Positions 47,584 through 59,406 of a stretch of DNA of 64,000 nucleotides are shown here, piece by piece; position 1 is the first letter of the stretch, and the number at the start of each line of letters is the position of its first letter. Source of the stretch: Erythroxylum novogranatense (taxonomy: Eukaryota > Streptophyta > Magnoliopsida > Malpighiales > Erythroxylaceae); assembly GCA_029891385.1 (NCBI GenBank), contig CM057224.1, forward strand, positions 37,019,005 through 37,083,004. The letters run 5' to 3'. The notes beneath the pieces are model-generated. The model searched no databases, was not told where the DNA came from, and saw nothing but the letters and a program-made list of their open reading frames with translations. Both the position numbers and the translations under genes were made by a program.

Positions 47584-50500
47584 ATTAAACCAAGCACGTA
47601 GATATCAAGTTTAATTATGTCAATAATATAGTAGCACAAAGAGAAATGAATGATGATGGTTTATTTATCATTAAGTATTTGATGCAATATACATTTAATT
47701 AGGTATTAAATATCATATTTCTTAAATGAATTTTAAACAAGAACTCAATTCTAAAAGTACAAGAATGTTTGAATTTGATTTGAGTTTTCAGTTATAGAAT
47801 GAATGTTACAATGAGTGTTGAACAGTCGTTTCTAGATACAAGAAGTACATCAAACATAAATGAGATACCTCCCAATATAGGTAATTGCCTCCGTTACTTT
47901 GTAGAAATAGAGATGATTCAAGTTTTAGGCAATTATATAAGTGATAAACTAGAGCTCGAGACTTGAAACACTAATGTTGATGTAAGGTATGCTAAGGATA
48001 TAAGGGGTTATTAGTAATGACATAAACTAAATAAATGATATGTTCACCTAATCTATCTAAACATATTAGATGTGTCATGTGAGTTCCGAAAGGCAGACTG
48101 AATGAATAACCAAGTGAACTTAAACTAGTTAATAGCTAGGTATGCTTGAACCATATCATCTGTACAATATTTAAAGAAAGATATACCCTCTTATAAAAGA
48201 GAATTAATATAGTAACACATAAATCATATATACATGCATTGCTAACTAATATGGATAATATAAGTCATATCTCACCTTATATTGAATGAGGTACTTTAAG
48301 GCTTATGTAAACCTCAAACTAAAATACCTTTATGACACGAGTTCTATTTAAGAGACTTGAGATAATGGTTGCTATCTTAAAATGTTACTAAAAATATATA
48401 TAAACGGTTCGACATAATAAGATATTTTAGAAAACTGGGTTACTTTGATTAAAAGGAATGAAGAATGAGGAAGATCATTACAAATTTGAGTTTACATCAA
48501 TATGTATTCATAAGGGTTCACTTTCTACGTAGAAGCTTATATAATGAAAGTGAGATGATGATTGATGTAATGAATGACCTAGAGTAGAACATATTAAAAC
48601 TCAATAATCGACTTATTATTTGAGATATCATATATTTCTAACCGAATTCTACAATGTGCTCTCGTAGTATACTAGTCTTAGGGTATTAGATAAATATGAA
48701 AACTACAAAATAATTTTCTTTTGTTATGTCAACTTTATTACGTGTAAGTATGGGATAATGGATAAATGTAAATAATAAGTTAATAGGTTAATTTAAAATA
48801 TCAAACATCTAAATCATCAAATCATTATACCCTAAAACATATATAAAATATGATTTACTAGAAAGATAAAAGGTCTAAGAAAGAGGAGAAATAAAATAAA
48901 ATGAAAACAAGTTGAAGGGATTATGTAGGTCTTTTATTATGTAAATTATAACACAAATGTTTGTTATAATGGATGATACAATTATTTTATATACTATCGT
49001 ATTATTTTGTTTGAAATCAACACAAATCTTATACATCAACACTCAACTAGAAGTCTCACTGATATGCTGGATCTGAAAAAGTTCATAAATACGTAATCTT
49101 TTCTTAATTAGTAGAGAAGTTGTTTCTAATATATATAAAATACAAAAATAAATATGCACTAAAAGATACATATTAAAATAATAGAGTAATAAAATAAAGA
49201 TAATAATAACAATAAAATAAATAAATAAACAACTACATATACATAAAATATATAATTAAATAATACAATAAATGCATAACAAGGAAAAGATTAAAATTAA
49301 AAGATAGAATAAGTCTTAAATAAACAAATAAGAAAGAAGATAAGTAAACAAATAAAACAAATAAGTCATTACAAGAAAATGTTTAGGCTAAATAAAAAAA
49401 TACTTAGGCTAAATAACTTAGAGCAATTTATGTTTATTGGTGTTATTTGATATATCTAAGAGAGGACTTACTATCTATTCTTGTATGAATTATTTTAATT
49501 TATGAATTGAGATTTATATCTATGAGTTATTTTAAATTAATTATAATATATAATTTTAAAAACATGATTGATATAAAATCATAAATTATATATTATAATA
49601 TATTAAATAACTATTTTATAATTTTAAAAATTTAAAGACTAGTTTATAAATTAAAAAATTATTCGAAAGAGTATCAGATAAGGTATTTATAACACTAGTT
49701 TAGACTAAAAGCAAGTTGGAAAATTCGAAGAAAACAGTTTAAAAACCAATAAAAGTAGAAAATGTTTCTATAATCTAAAAATTTCTAAACTAAAATTAGG
49801 TATAGATAAATCGAATTACGGTGATATACTCACATAAAGATTGATTTCATGCATGCCCCGCGTTTACCCTTTGCCATACGACTCTCTTGATTATTCCGCC
49901 TTTTTCTCGGTCATGGATTTCGGTCTTCCTTCCCGGCAACTTTGCATGAATATATTTAATGAAGCAAATAGGAAGTAACGGTGAAGAAGAAAAGTCAATT
50001 CATGTTAACGTTTCAAATGTTGACTTTGAACAGTGGAAAAGGTTATTTATTTTATAATAAAAAGTTACATATTTAAGTGACATAACTAATCTCTTTATAA
50101 AATGAAAGGAAAGACTGCGTATAATTAATGACGGTCTTATTTCATAAAGGTTTGGGACACACATTTTATTGACGAATCAATTTAATATAATTTATTTTTG
50201 ATTATCAAATATTTTAATAATTTTAAAATTTTACTGATCCTTATATGTTATTAAAACTTTTAATAATATCTATAATTAGGTTTGACAAAAATAACTTGTA
50301 TAGTTTTAATAAAATAATTTGAAGTTTAAGCTTGGAAGTATTTGATTCAAATTGCGTTTAATCCAACTTGAGATCAAGTTAAATCGAGTAAAATCTTTTT
50401 AACTCGACTCCAATTCGATAAAACCTAGTTCCATCAATTTTGAGTCCAACTCAAACATTACGAGACTTTTACCCAATTTGTCATGTTATCTTTATTACTA

Positions 50501-51228
50501 AGAGAAATTCTATGTAAGATCAACATGATATAATTAAGTTGAATACATAATTATAAATAATCTCTGTAGTTTGAATGTCACAAAAATTTGAGAATGGTCT
50601 CCTTTACCTCTTGATCTAAATCTCCATTATTGGAAGCCCTTAACTTTTCAACTTCATTATCCTCTAGTGCCTCCATCTTCTCCTTTTCAACTTCATCCTT
50701 TATTGCCTCCATCTTTTTCCATCATATCAGGTTGGTCTATGACTTCTTTCATTTTCTCATTAATTTGTGCTTCAATGCTCCACCTTTACCGCTCCTCTCT
50801 AAGTCGCTCTTGGCTTTATTAGAGAAATCCTTAAACATATCAAGCTTATGCGTCAGGTAGTATTATTTAAAATATTTGAAGCTTCTATTTTAATATAAGT
50901 GTAATTAGAAATCCTTTAGATATGTATGTGAGATAGTAATGAGATATCCTTATTGTACGTAAGGTGAACGATGCAACCTAAAGTACACAGGGATCAGCTA
51001 TTCTTTATACTAATTCGTAAAAGGAACGGATCATATACCACTATTGAACCTTTCATTTGAAGTAATGAATAATGGCAGTTGTTATCATAAACCATTTGGG
51101 AGTGAGAGTAACCCCAACTGGTCCATCCCAGAGGGGTGGCAGTTTTTATATTGCTAGATGATGCGACTAGACAAATTTAAGGTTTTGATTAAATGATAAT
51201 AACACATATGCTGATTTCAAGAGAATGG
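47584..51228. other. AT-rich intergenic DNA with weak element traces
   Basis: No gene is supported. 49540-49703 resembles the right half of the hAT-like element at 2487-3506 (ATTTTAAAAACATGATTGATA, then TTATAATTTTAAAAATT) and ends with a TIR-like TATTTATAACACTAG. On the minus strand, 50860-50570 has a charged frame (KKMEAIKDEVEKEKMEALED, then QEVKETILKF), possibly a decayed exon of unknown origin. 49857-49985 is a GC-richer island (ATGGATTTCGGTCTTCCTTC) with no clear frame. Confidence 0.45.
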
Positions 51229-51391
51229 ATTTTTTTGGGTCCAATTTTATAGTGTTTTATTTTGTTCTATAAATTTTAACTATTTATTTATGCGATACTC
51301 ACATTTATTTATGCAGAATTTTTGTAAATAAATAGCTGAAATTTATAAAATATAATAAGATATAAAAAAAAATAGACAAAAAAAAAAGAAC
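51229..51391. mobile_element. Hairpin MITE, copy 1
   Basis: A foldback of about 165 bp. The left arm (CCAATTTTATAGTGTTTTAT, then TAAATTTTAACTATTTATTTA) is the rough inverse of the right arm (TAAATAAATAGCTGAAATTTA, then AATATAATAAGAT). It is related to the two copies at 53807-54180. No clear target duplication was seen. Confidence 0.6.
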
Positions 51392-51749
51392 TTAAACCTG
51401 ATTCGAGGGTTTAAATGGATATACAAAGTTAAGGGTCAAAGGTTGGAAAATAAAAAGATGAGCTGAAGAGCCGGCTAGGATAATTGTTTAAAGACTGACG
51501 ATGCTGGCCAAATCAATTTTATTTTATATATGAAGAACAAAAAGTTGCCGTTTGGTAGTTCTTATCGTAACCTTGCTATGCCAAATTTCGGTGGTTGAAC
51601 AAAATCGTGTGATGTAAGGATGAAAAGGTACTCCGTCAGCAACTTGGGAAAAGTTATTAGCATTGAATGTTCCAAGCAAGACACTAGGCGTATGCTGGTG
51701 TAAATGTTGTCGGTGTCTTTGTCTTCTGATGGATTGCAAGAGCCAATTG

Positions 51750-52046
51750 GTTTTCTCCGATGTTTTTAAATCCGGATCGGACCGTCCGATCGATTTGATC
51801 GATGATCGATCGATGGTCTGATTCGATTTATCCTTCTAAATTGGTTATAAATTGACCCAGGATCGATCTGATCGGTCAGATAATTTTTTATTTTTTTTTA
51901 TTTTTTAAATTTTTTAAATTTTTTTAAATATTATATATAATTAAATATAATTATTGTATAATTATTACGTTATACCGGTTTAATCGGTAGTTGAATTGGT
52001 TGATTGGTCACCGGTTTGATGACCGATCCAAATTTTAAAATACTGT
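51750..52046. mobile_element. Short hAT-like non-autonomous element
   Basis: The ends are GATGTTTTTAAATCCGGATC and, inverted, AGTATTTTAAAATTTGGATC. The inside carries repeated GATCGATCGAT and ACCGGTTT motifs. The ends resemble those of the large hAT at 54817 (AATGTTTTAAAAACCGGACC), which suggests a related family. No exact 8-bp target duplication is visible, so the boundaries are approximate. Confidence 0.55.
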
Positions 52047-52340
52047 TCCCACGTACGTACAGGTAAAAAGGTCATGTGAATCTGCACATGGGGCGGAGGA
52101 GTAATAAGTAGAGAAAAGTTTCATAAATGCTTTGCAAAAAGTAGGAGAAATGCACTCGGTATCTGACAGTCTGACACTATTGAAAATTGCCCAATTGTCC
52201 ACCAGAAGGACGACTTGTCTTCAAAGGGACGTTTACTCTCTCCCTGCTTTTACCTTTTTTGCTAAAACCCGAATCCAACAAAGGAAAGGACAAACTCTTC
52301 ATCTCTAGCATTCCAGCTGCCTCAATTCCTCCACAGGCTT

Positions 52341-53624
52341 ATGGCGGCCAATCCAATCCCGGCCTCTAACTCAGAGACCAGTCACAAACACCCACTTAAA
52401 CGACCAAAGCAGACCAATAACCACCACAACGACCACCATGTCCGCCATGAACAACCTATCATACCAGGCTTGCCTGACCATTTAGCACAGCTGTGTCTCT
52501 CCCTAGTGCCACCTGCTTTGCTTTTCTCTGTCTGTCACTCATGGCGCCGCCTCATTTACTCACCTGATTTCCCTCCCTTTTTGTCTCTTTACACTATTCT
52601 ATCATCAACCAATACGCAACATGACAACAATAATCATGCAAGTTCTATCCATTTCTTTGCATACGATCCCATCTCCTCCAGATGGGATTGTCTCCCTCCG
52701 CCGTCCGACGACCCTCCCCTCCGCTTCCTCCTACGTCACCCTTCCTTCATCTCCCGTAACCTTCCCATCCAATCCGTCTCAGTCTCCGGCCTCCTCGTCC
52801 TCCTTGCTGCTACCTCCGACAATTTCAATCCCGCCTTGTCTCGTCCTCTTGTTTTTAATCCAATCTCTCGCAAGTGGTCCTTCGGGCCACCTCTTGACAC
52901 CCCTAGACGGTGGTGCGCCACTGGAACAACCCAGGGTATTGTGTATGTTGCTAGCGGTATCGGATCCCACTTCTCTACTGACGTTGCCAAGTCAGTCGAG
53001 AAGTGGGAACCACAAAGAATAAATAAAGATGGTGAGACTCAGAACCAGAAAGAGAATTCCGATACCAATAATTCTTTTTCTGGGTGGTCATGGAAATGGG
53101 AGAAGGTTAAAGGCCTTAAAGATGCAAGATTTAGCAGAGACGCTGTGGACGCAGTGGGGTGGAGAGGAAAGCTGTGCATGGTGAACATGAAAGGTGATGC
53201 AGCAAAAGAAGGGATTGTGTACGATACCCAGAAAGAGGATTGGGAGAACATGCCGAAGGGGATGCTCGCCGGCTGGAAAGGCCCGGTGGCGACCATGAAC
53301 GAGGAGGTGATGTATGTGGTTGACGAAAGAAAAGGTGCTCTGAGAACGTATGATCCTGAAAGGGACAAATGGGAGAATATAATAAAGTCTGAGAGACTCA
53401 GAGGAGCTCAGCAGATTGCTGCAGAAGGCGGAAGAGTTTGTGTCCTTTGTGGCGGCAGTGATGATGGGATAGTGGTGGTGGATATGGTGTCGAAGCCTGT
53501 GAGGATGAGAGTAATTGAAACTCCGCCGGGATTCGAAGCGGTCGCCGTTCATATTTTACCGAGAATGAGCAAACCAGATGCTGGATTTTTTCCAGGATCA
53601 GGCTCCACTTCCACATCCAAGTAA
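52341..53624 (+). CDS. SKIP25: F-box/kelch-repeat protein, SKIP25-like
   Basis: An intronless 427-residue protein. After a Ser/His/Lys-rich N-terminus, residues about 40-85 form an F-box (IPGLPDHLAQLCLSLVPPAL, then SVCHSWRRLIYSPDFPPFLS). Kelch-like blades follow: FFAYDPISSRWDCLPPP (about 104-120), PLVFNPISRKWSFGPPLDTP then RRWCATGTTQGIVYVASG (about 165-205), the GKLCMVNMKG ... YDTQKEDWENMP segment, and MYVVDERKGALRTYDPERDK. The order and the RRWCA motif match plant SKIP25-type F-box proteins (KUF1 is a relative). F-box proteins join SKP1 and CULLIN1 in SCF ubiquitin ligases; the kelch propeller would hold the substrate, which cannot be told from sequence. The start is the first ATG of the frame (CTTATGGCGGCC) and there is no internal stop. 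GC content is higher than the surrounding repeats, as expected for a conserved gene. Confidence 0.93.
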   Translation: MAANPIPASNSETSHKHPLKRPKQTNNHHNDHHVRHEQPIIPGLPDHLAQLCLSLVPPALLFSVCHSWRRLIYSPDFPPFLSLYTILSSTNTQHDNNNHASSIHFFAYDPISSRWDCLPPPSDDPPLRFLLRHPSFISRNLPIQSVSVSGLLVLLAATSDNFNPALSRPLVFNPISRKWSFGPPLDTPRRWCATGTTQGIVYVASGIGSHFSTDVAKSVEKWEPQRINKDGETQNQKENSDTNNSFSGWSWKWEKVKGLKDARFSRDAVDAVGWRGKLCMVNMKGDAAKEGIVYDTQKEDWENMPKGMLAGWKGPVATMNEEVMYVVDERKGALRTYDPERDKWENIIKSERLRGAQQIAAEGGRVCVLCGGSDDGIVVVDMVSKPVRMRVIETPPGFEAVAVHILPRMSKPDAGFFPGSGSTSTSK

Positions 53625-53769
53625 TGATTTTTCACATCCTTTTTTGATTTTTTTTTGCATTCCAAAGTTGTTTTTTTCTTTATGACTTGATATTTTATTA
53701 TAGTTTGGCACACGAAATTGAATTTAGAAAGTGAAATTTTGTCTGTTCTCGGATGAACAAGCTGTGGAA

Positions 53770-53771
<2 letters not shown>

Positions 53772-53806
<35 letters not shown>
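53772..53806. repeat. (TA)n microsatellite
   Basis: About 17 TA units, roughly 150 bp downstream of the F-box/kelch stop codon and directly adjoining a hairpin MITE. Confidence 0.95.
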
Positions 53807-53811
<5 letters not shown>

Positions 53812-53996
53812 TCTAAATTTTTTGTCTAATTTTATGGTGTTTATTGTATCTAATAAATTTTAATTATTCATTTATGTAAGTTTCACGTAGATCTAACATA
53901 AATAAATGTGGATCTTATATAAATGAATGACTGAAATTTATGGGACAAAATAAGATACTATAAAATTAGACAAAGGATTCTATCTCATTCTTAGTA
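53807..53996. mobile_element. Hairpin MITE, copy 2
   Basis: The left arm has GTCTAATTTTATGGTG and TTCATTTATGTAAG. The right arm has TATAAATGAATGACTG and TACTATAAAATTAGAC, the inverse of the left. It would fold into a long imperfect hairpin. The related copies are 51229-51391 and 53997-54180. Confidence 0.7.
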
Positions 53997-54180
53997 TGAG
54001 TCCAAATCTTCTGTCTAATTTTATAATATCTTATTGTATCCAATGAATTTCAGCCATTTGTATATATTAATTTGTGTAAGTCCTGGATAAATAAATATGA
54101 GTCTCTAATAAATAAATAGCTAAGATTTAGAAGATATAATAAAACATGATAAAATTGGGCAAAAAATTATATCCCATATA
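53997..54180. mobile_element. Hairpin MITE, copy 3
   Basis: Same layout as copy 2: GTCTAATTTTATAATATC on the left and GATATAATAAAACATGATAA then AATTGGGC on the right. It sits head to tail directly after copy 2. It is more diverged, especially in the right arm. Confidence 0.65.
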
Positions 54181-54808
54181 GTATGTATATGTACAATTAC
54201 AGGTGGACACGAATCAGATTGATCTTGCCATACGGTGAATGTGCAATGAATGAGTGAGGGAACTTTTCAACTTTTGAAGTCTGTGTTGGATGTCACGCAT
54301 TAAACAATGTAGCCTCTGACGTAAGCTCCTCATCTTCTTTCTTCTTACATTGCCAATGGTATATAACTTTCTCAAGAACATCACGGGTGTTTGATGTAGA
54401 TATTATATCTGGAAATAATTACACTGGATTACGTCCGACTTTTTCAATTATTATATTTTACAAAAATATTTTGTACTTCATTCATAATTTCAAAATGATA
54501 GTATGTTGAAATTAAAATTTTTTAAATCAATTAACCAACAAATAAGATCATTTACTATAAATAATATCCTATTGTTATTGAAATGTATAAATATTGACTA
54601 ATGATTAATATGTAACTAGATTTTAGATAAGCTTATATTGAGGAGATGATATAACTAATTTAAAATAGTACTAATGAAAGGATAAAGTTTGTTAAAATTA
54701 GTAATTATTTGAATGCATAAAATGTTGAAAGGGGATTATATCTAAATAAATCTTTTGTTGATTAAATTAATTTAAAAAGAATTATTGCTACTCTAATAAA
54801 AAATGTTA
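54181..54808. other. Intergenic, left flank of the hAT element
   Basis: No gene is seen. The last 40-60 bases (from AATTATTGCTACTCTAATAA) recur on the far side of the hAT insertion near 59986. Confidence 0.6.
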
Positions 54809-55081
54809 ACAATAACCAATGTTTTAAAAACCGGACCGGACATCGAACCGGTCAAAGGAAAGGTTTAAGGTTTAGAGGTTCAACCGGTAGTGAACCGCTA
54901 TCAAACCGGAATATAATAAATAAGATGAAAATTTTATAAGAATAAATAAAATAAAATATTTTATTGAAATGAAAAATACACGAATGTTTATTATTATCTA
55001 ATGAACTAAAAATAAATAAATATGAGTCCAATATAAAACTTAAAATAACATTTAAGAGTAAAATTGTATTTACGAAGGAGG

Positions 55082-57505
55082 TTAAATCTCATCATCGTCA
55101 AAAGCTCCAAATTCTCCAACGCTATTTAAAGATTAAGTAACTACGCTTTCATCCAAAGTATTTGCATCCACTTCTTCTACTGCATTAAAATAAATTACAA
55201 ATTAGTAACGTATGAAATTATTCTCAATTGTAAACTTGTAATACAAGATAATTTTAACTTAAATATAATCAAAATAAGATATGAACCCACCATTAGTAGA
55301 TGTTCTTAATTCATTTGTTGTGACGAATGCATGTTCTTCATAAATGGTCCTTTCAAGTTCATTATAATCAAGATTAAGCGATGGTTCTTCTTCGATCCAA
55401 AATCGGTATGTTCAATACAATCAATATCAATTGGATCATACGTTCTCTTCTTATTAAGCGCTCGAACACATAATAGAGCAATTATAAAGTCAATAACAAA
55501 AATAAAATTATTGAAATAAAAACAAAAATATAAAATATCTGTTCTTCATTCGTAGATTATAAGTAACGTAAACAAGGTCATTAAGTCTTTGATGTTCCAA
55601 ATGATTACGTTTCTTTGTATGAATACATTCAAAAACACTCCAATTACGTTCGCAACCTGATGCAGAAGCTGTTTGACTGAGTAATCTAATAGCGAGTTTT
55701 CTCAATGTTGGAACACTGTCACCGAATAATCTCCACCACTCATCTGCATTTTAAATTAATAGTTATGATAAAAATATATATTAATGAATTAAAATTTAAA
55801 AGTATAAAAACTTACCTGGCTGCATTTTTTTCATCATCAGTTCTCTCTTTGCTGATGATCTAGCAAAACTCTCTAAACCTTCACGATATATCTTAATTTC
55901 ATTTATCGCTTGTGATTACTCTTCACTAGAAAAAATACATTTGCATTCAATCACATCAAACAAACCTCCCATAATATTACTTGTACATACTTCTCCACTA
56001 TAAAAGCAATAAGGATTGAGAAAATAAGTTACTAAGTGGATCCTTTGAGTAAGATGCTTATCCCATCGTCGATCAATAATATCTATATAAGACTTGTATA
56101 ATCTCTCATTCCCTTTAAAAAGATCTGTAATTGTTTTGCGAGCTCTATACATACCATCATATATATACCCCAAAGATGGCTTCTCATCTGAGTCAACAAT
56201 CCTCAACAGCCTTATAAGCGGAGCCACAATCTTCACAATGATCAAGTAAGCATCCCAAAATTTATTATCTAGAATAATGGCGCAAACTTCTTTTCATTTT
56301 TCACTCTTTGATAATTTATGACTTGAAAAGTGTTTACTTGTCACAAAATTTTGAAGCTGATGCTTATGTTGATAAATACTTTTCAAAGTAATAAATGTAG
56401 TTGCAAACCTGGTAGCAGCGGGACGCACGATCTCAACCCAATCTTCTTGCTTTCTTAACCAAGACAAAAATGTGACATGATTATACACAAAAATTGTGAT
56501 CTTAGATGCGCGTGAAGCAAGACTAGAAATATGATCCATGCCACCAATATCTTTTAAAATAAGATTTATACAATGAGCAACACATGGAGACCAATAAATA
56601 TGCCCATACTTTGATTGTAATAAGTGCCCAGCTGATACATAATTAGTTGCATTATCTGTTACAAAATGCACAACATTCTTTGGTCCAACCAACTCGACAA
56701 TTTCAGAGAATAATTCAGATAAAACATTGCCACTTTTTACCATGTCAGAAGCATCAACAGACTTGATAAAAGTTGTTCTCATATTACAATAAACCAAGAA
56801 ATTAATCAAGGTTCTTTGTCTTTGATCAGTCCACCCATCTGCCATAATAGTGCATCCCGTTGATTCCCAACAAGATTTATATGTATCCACAATTAACCGA
56901 CATTCCTTTTTTAAATCTTGAAGCAAAGGCACACGCAACTCATAATAAGATGGTGCCTTAAATCCTGGCCTATTCATTGTTGTAGCATCAATTGCTTCTT
57001 GAAAATATGGTGAATTTAAAGCATTTAAAGGAATACATGAATGATAGAACCATCTAGCCCATGCTCTTTTACATCTCAAAATAACATCTTTATCAACCAT
57101 CAAACTTTTTAGACTAGGTTGAGAACCAGGAGTAGTTCTTGGAGAAAAATATGAATCTATGTCAATAGTAGCTTTTTTTTTTCCTTTATCTAATGCTTGT
57201 GGTGTTTCATCATCTCCAAAAGATATATCATGAGCCTCTTTATTTTCCTTTTTCTTTTTTATTTGTTGCTGCAAATATTTTTCAATCATATCACGCACAT
57301 CAAGTGACACTTTTTTGCAAGGAGCAATATTACCTTTAACACCAGCAAGATGTTATTTTATTCTAAAAATTCCTCCCCCTTTAAATATTCTACCGCAAAA
57401 CATACAGTTATATTGGACATTCCCATCAGATGCTTGAGAGGAAGAAAAATAATTCCATGCTGGATCGGACTTACCACGAGTAGAGGATGATTCCATATTT
57501 TCCAT
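55082..57505 (-). pseudogene. hAT transposase (BED finger, DUF659, dimerisation domain), with stops
   Basis: The start is at 57505 (MENMESSSTRGKSDPAWNYF). A BED zinc finger follows (YNCMFCGRIFKGGG, then HLAG, then the last Cys in APCKK). The DUF659 domain contains GCTIMADGWTDQRQRTLINF and FVTDNATNYVSAGHLL, and YWSPCVAHCINLILKDIG is the conserved CxxH block. The RVDSDEKP-like segment reads RIVDSDEKPSLGYIYDGM. After an intron (55744-55815, GTAAGT...TGCAG) comes the hAT dimerisation domain (DEWWRLFGDSVPTLRKLAIR, then SASGCERNWSVFECIHTKKR). A third exon region holds EEPSLNLDYNELE and ends near 55082 in FDDDEI. In-frame stops at about 57354, 56291, 55916 and 55130 would prevent a full protein. Several look like CAA to TAA or TGG to TGA changes. 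The open reading frame 57310-56294 alone is 338 codons. Confidence 0.92.
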
Positions 57506-59310
57506 TATGATTTAACCTAAAAAATAAAAAAAATAATTGAGTATACTATTGTTAGGGCAAAAGTATACAACCTAAATAATTCTCAATTATCATTTGTAAT
57601 AAACAAGACAAATATATGAAGTAATTCTCATTAAAAAAAATATAAAGGAAATTTGAGACTTTAGATACTTCTTTTTCTCTTTAAAGTTTAAAGTTAGCTG
57701 TTGGGAGGTTTCAAAACCCTCATAAGGCCAATTTCATCGCAGATTCAAGATGTAAACATTATCTTAATGGATCAAGCTATAATCAAAATTAAAACTTTTA
57801 TCTAAATTCATTTCTACCATGATTTCCTTATTTTTGTCTATTTCTTTTGTTGTTGCGACTATGATTCATTATTAAATGCTTTTCTATGTTTAGATAAGAA
57901 AAACACTAGTTTTAACTTTTGTTTGGATTAGTTTGTTTTAGTTTCTAAAATAGGATATATTTCTACAAATTTACTTTGATTGAATTTAATCAATGATTTA
58001 GTTATGCTAGTGAGTAAATATTATTATAATTCATTTTTGGTTGCCTCAAAAGAGTCTTTATAGGCTGAAAAGAGAATGTGGTTTCACTGTCTAAAGATCT
58101 TGCCAGTCTAAATTAATATATTCAATCAACATTAATCAAATCATGAATTGGAAAGTAATACTAACAGAAGTATTTTTCTAATAACTGATTTAATTCTCTT
58201 TTTGATAATTTTCCTGGTTATTGATTTCCTTATCTACCATTTTAAGTTTTGTTTCATTTTATAGTTTATTAATAAAAATCAATCAACATCACTCTCTTTA
58301 TAATTATCATGCAAAGCCCTTTCGGAATTTATTAAAGAACTACCAAATTCCTCGTGCCTTTCAATTCATCTCCATCTACAGATTCTACACACATATATCC
58401 TCATTCATTCTTGCCTTAATTCATCTCCATCTACACAACACATATATCCTCATTCATACAAGAAGTTGCTAGCTAAAAATTAATGGTTGAATCCGTGCTT
58501 GTCATACAAACTAACAAGTAAAACCACTGTTGCTAAACAAAATCACCCACTCCCAGAAGACAATTCCATAGCAAAAACAGATACCATAAGTCATAACAGA
58601 AACAAATTGTCAAATAGCATGACAGAAACAAACCAAGAGTAGAAAGTAAAAAGATCACAACCTCTCACCTACGAAAAGCTCTCTGCCACCTTGAGTCAAC
58701 AAAAAAGATCACAAAAGCCAAAGGTGTCTTTGAATTAATGGAGAAGAAGGCTACAGAAGTATACACCAATGCCAAATAGAGTATATATTACCGAATTATC
58801 ATAGATTCAAAATCAGAGATTGAAGTGAAATGGAGTTCTACTTCTAACTATTTCAGAAAACTAACTAATCAACACTACTGATCCTTATCTCCTTATCTGT
58901 TAACAACTTAACATATTCAAACAATGACATATAACAACCGCAGTACAACTCCTATTAGGCAACTGTAGTACAACTTAACATATCTCCTATTAGGTTGTCG
59001 TCGAAGTCCAGCAGACTCAAATTCGTTGAACCTTAGATCTAAGAACTTGAGTCGAGGCAACTGCAATACAACTCTCGGGAACCTTAGATCCAGCTCGAAA
59101 AGTAGCTTCAACTTCTTGAACCTGTGAATACATTAAACCGTGACCTCGCTAATCGGACTACAAAATTGAAATTACCCGAATCCGACTCAATAATACTCAC
59201 CCGATGCTGTGTAAACATATTCACCTCCTAATCCTCGAGCCCACCTCAACATATTGGAATCTCTCTCTTTCTCTGCCTTCTTTAAGCCAATCGAAGCAAG
59301 ATCTAAGCCA

Positions 59311-59406
59311 ATGGAGGAGGTGCTAGAGTTGGCGCGTGCTAATGACACCAAGGAGCGTATGGCCGGAGTGGAGAGGCTGCACCAGCTTCTAAAAGCTTCC
59401 AGGAAG
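59311..59406 (+). pseudogene. Captured first-exon fragment of CLASP inside the hAT element
   Basis: The plus strand encodes MEEVLELARAN followed by DTKERMAGVERLHQLLKASRK, 32 residues from a start ATG. This matches what I know of the extreme N-terminus of plant CLASP, a microtubule plus-end and lattice-binding TOG-domain protein, with only a few substitutions. The match stops after SRK, where the sequence turns into CAGATCT-rich repeats. No other CLASP exon is visible. The fragment lies between the TIRs of the hAT element and on the strand opposite the transposase. Some CLASP 5' UTR or promoter may lie just upstream (59240-59310). It cannot encode a functional CLASP; the frame stays open to 59571 as a chimeric 105-codon frame beginning at 59254. 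Confidence 0.82.

Noticed and set aside
52187..52369. Short upstream frame before the F-box/kelch start
   Set aside because: It overlaps the real start in another frame and has no recognisable motif; at most it is an upstream ORF in the 5' leader.
53088..53552. 154-codon minus-strand frame
   Set aside because: It is the complement of the intact F-box/kelch gene, whose sense frame has clear domains.
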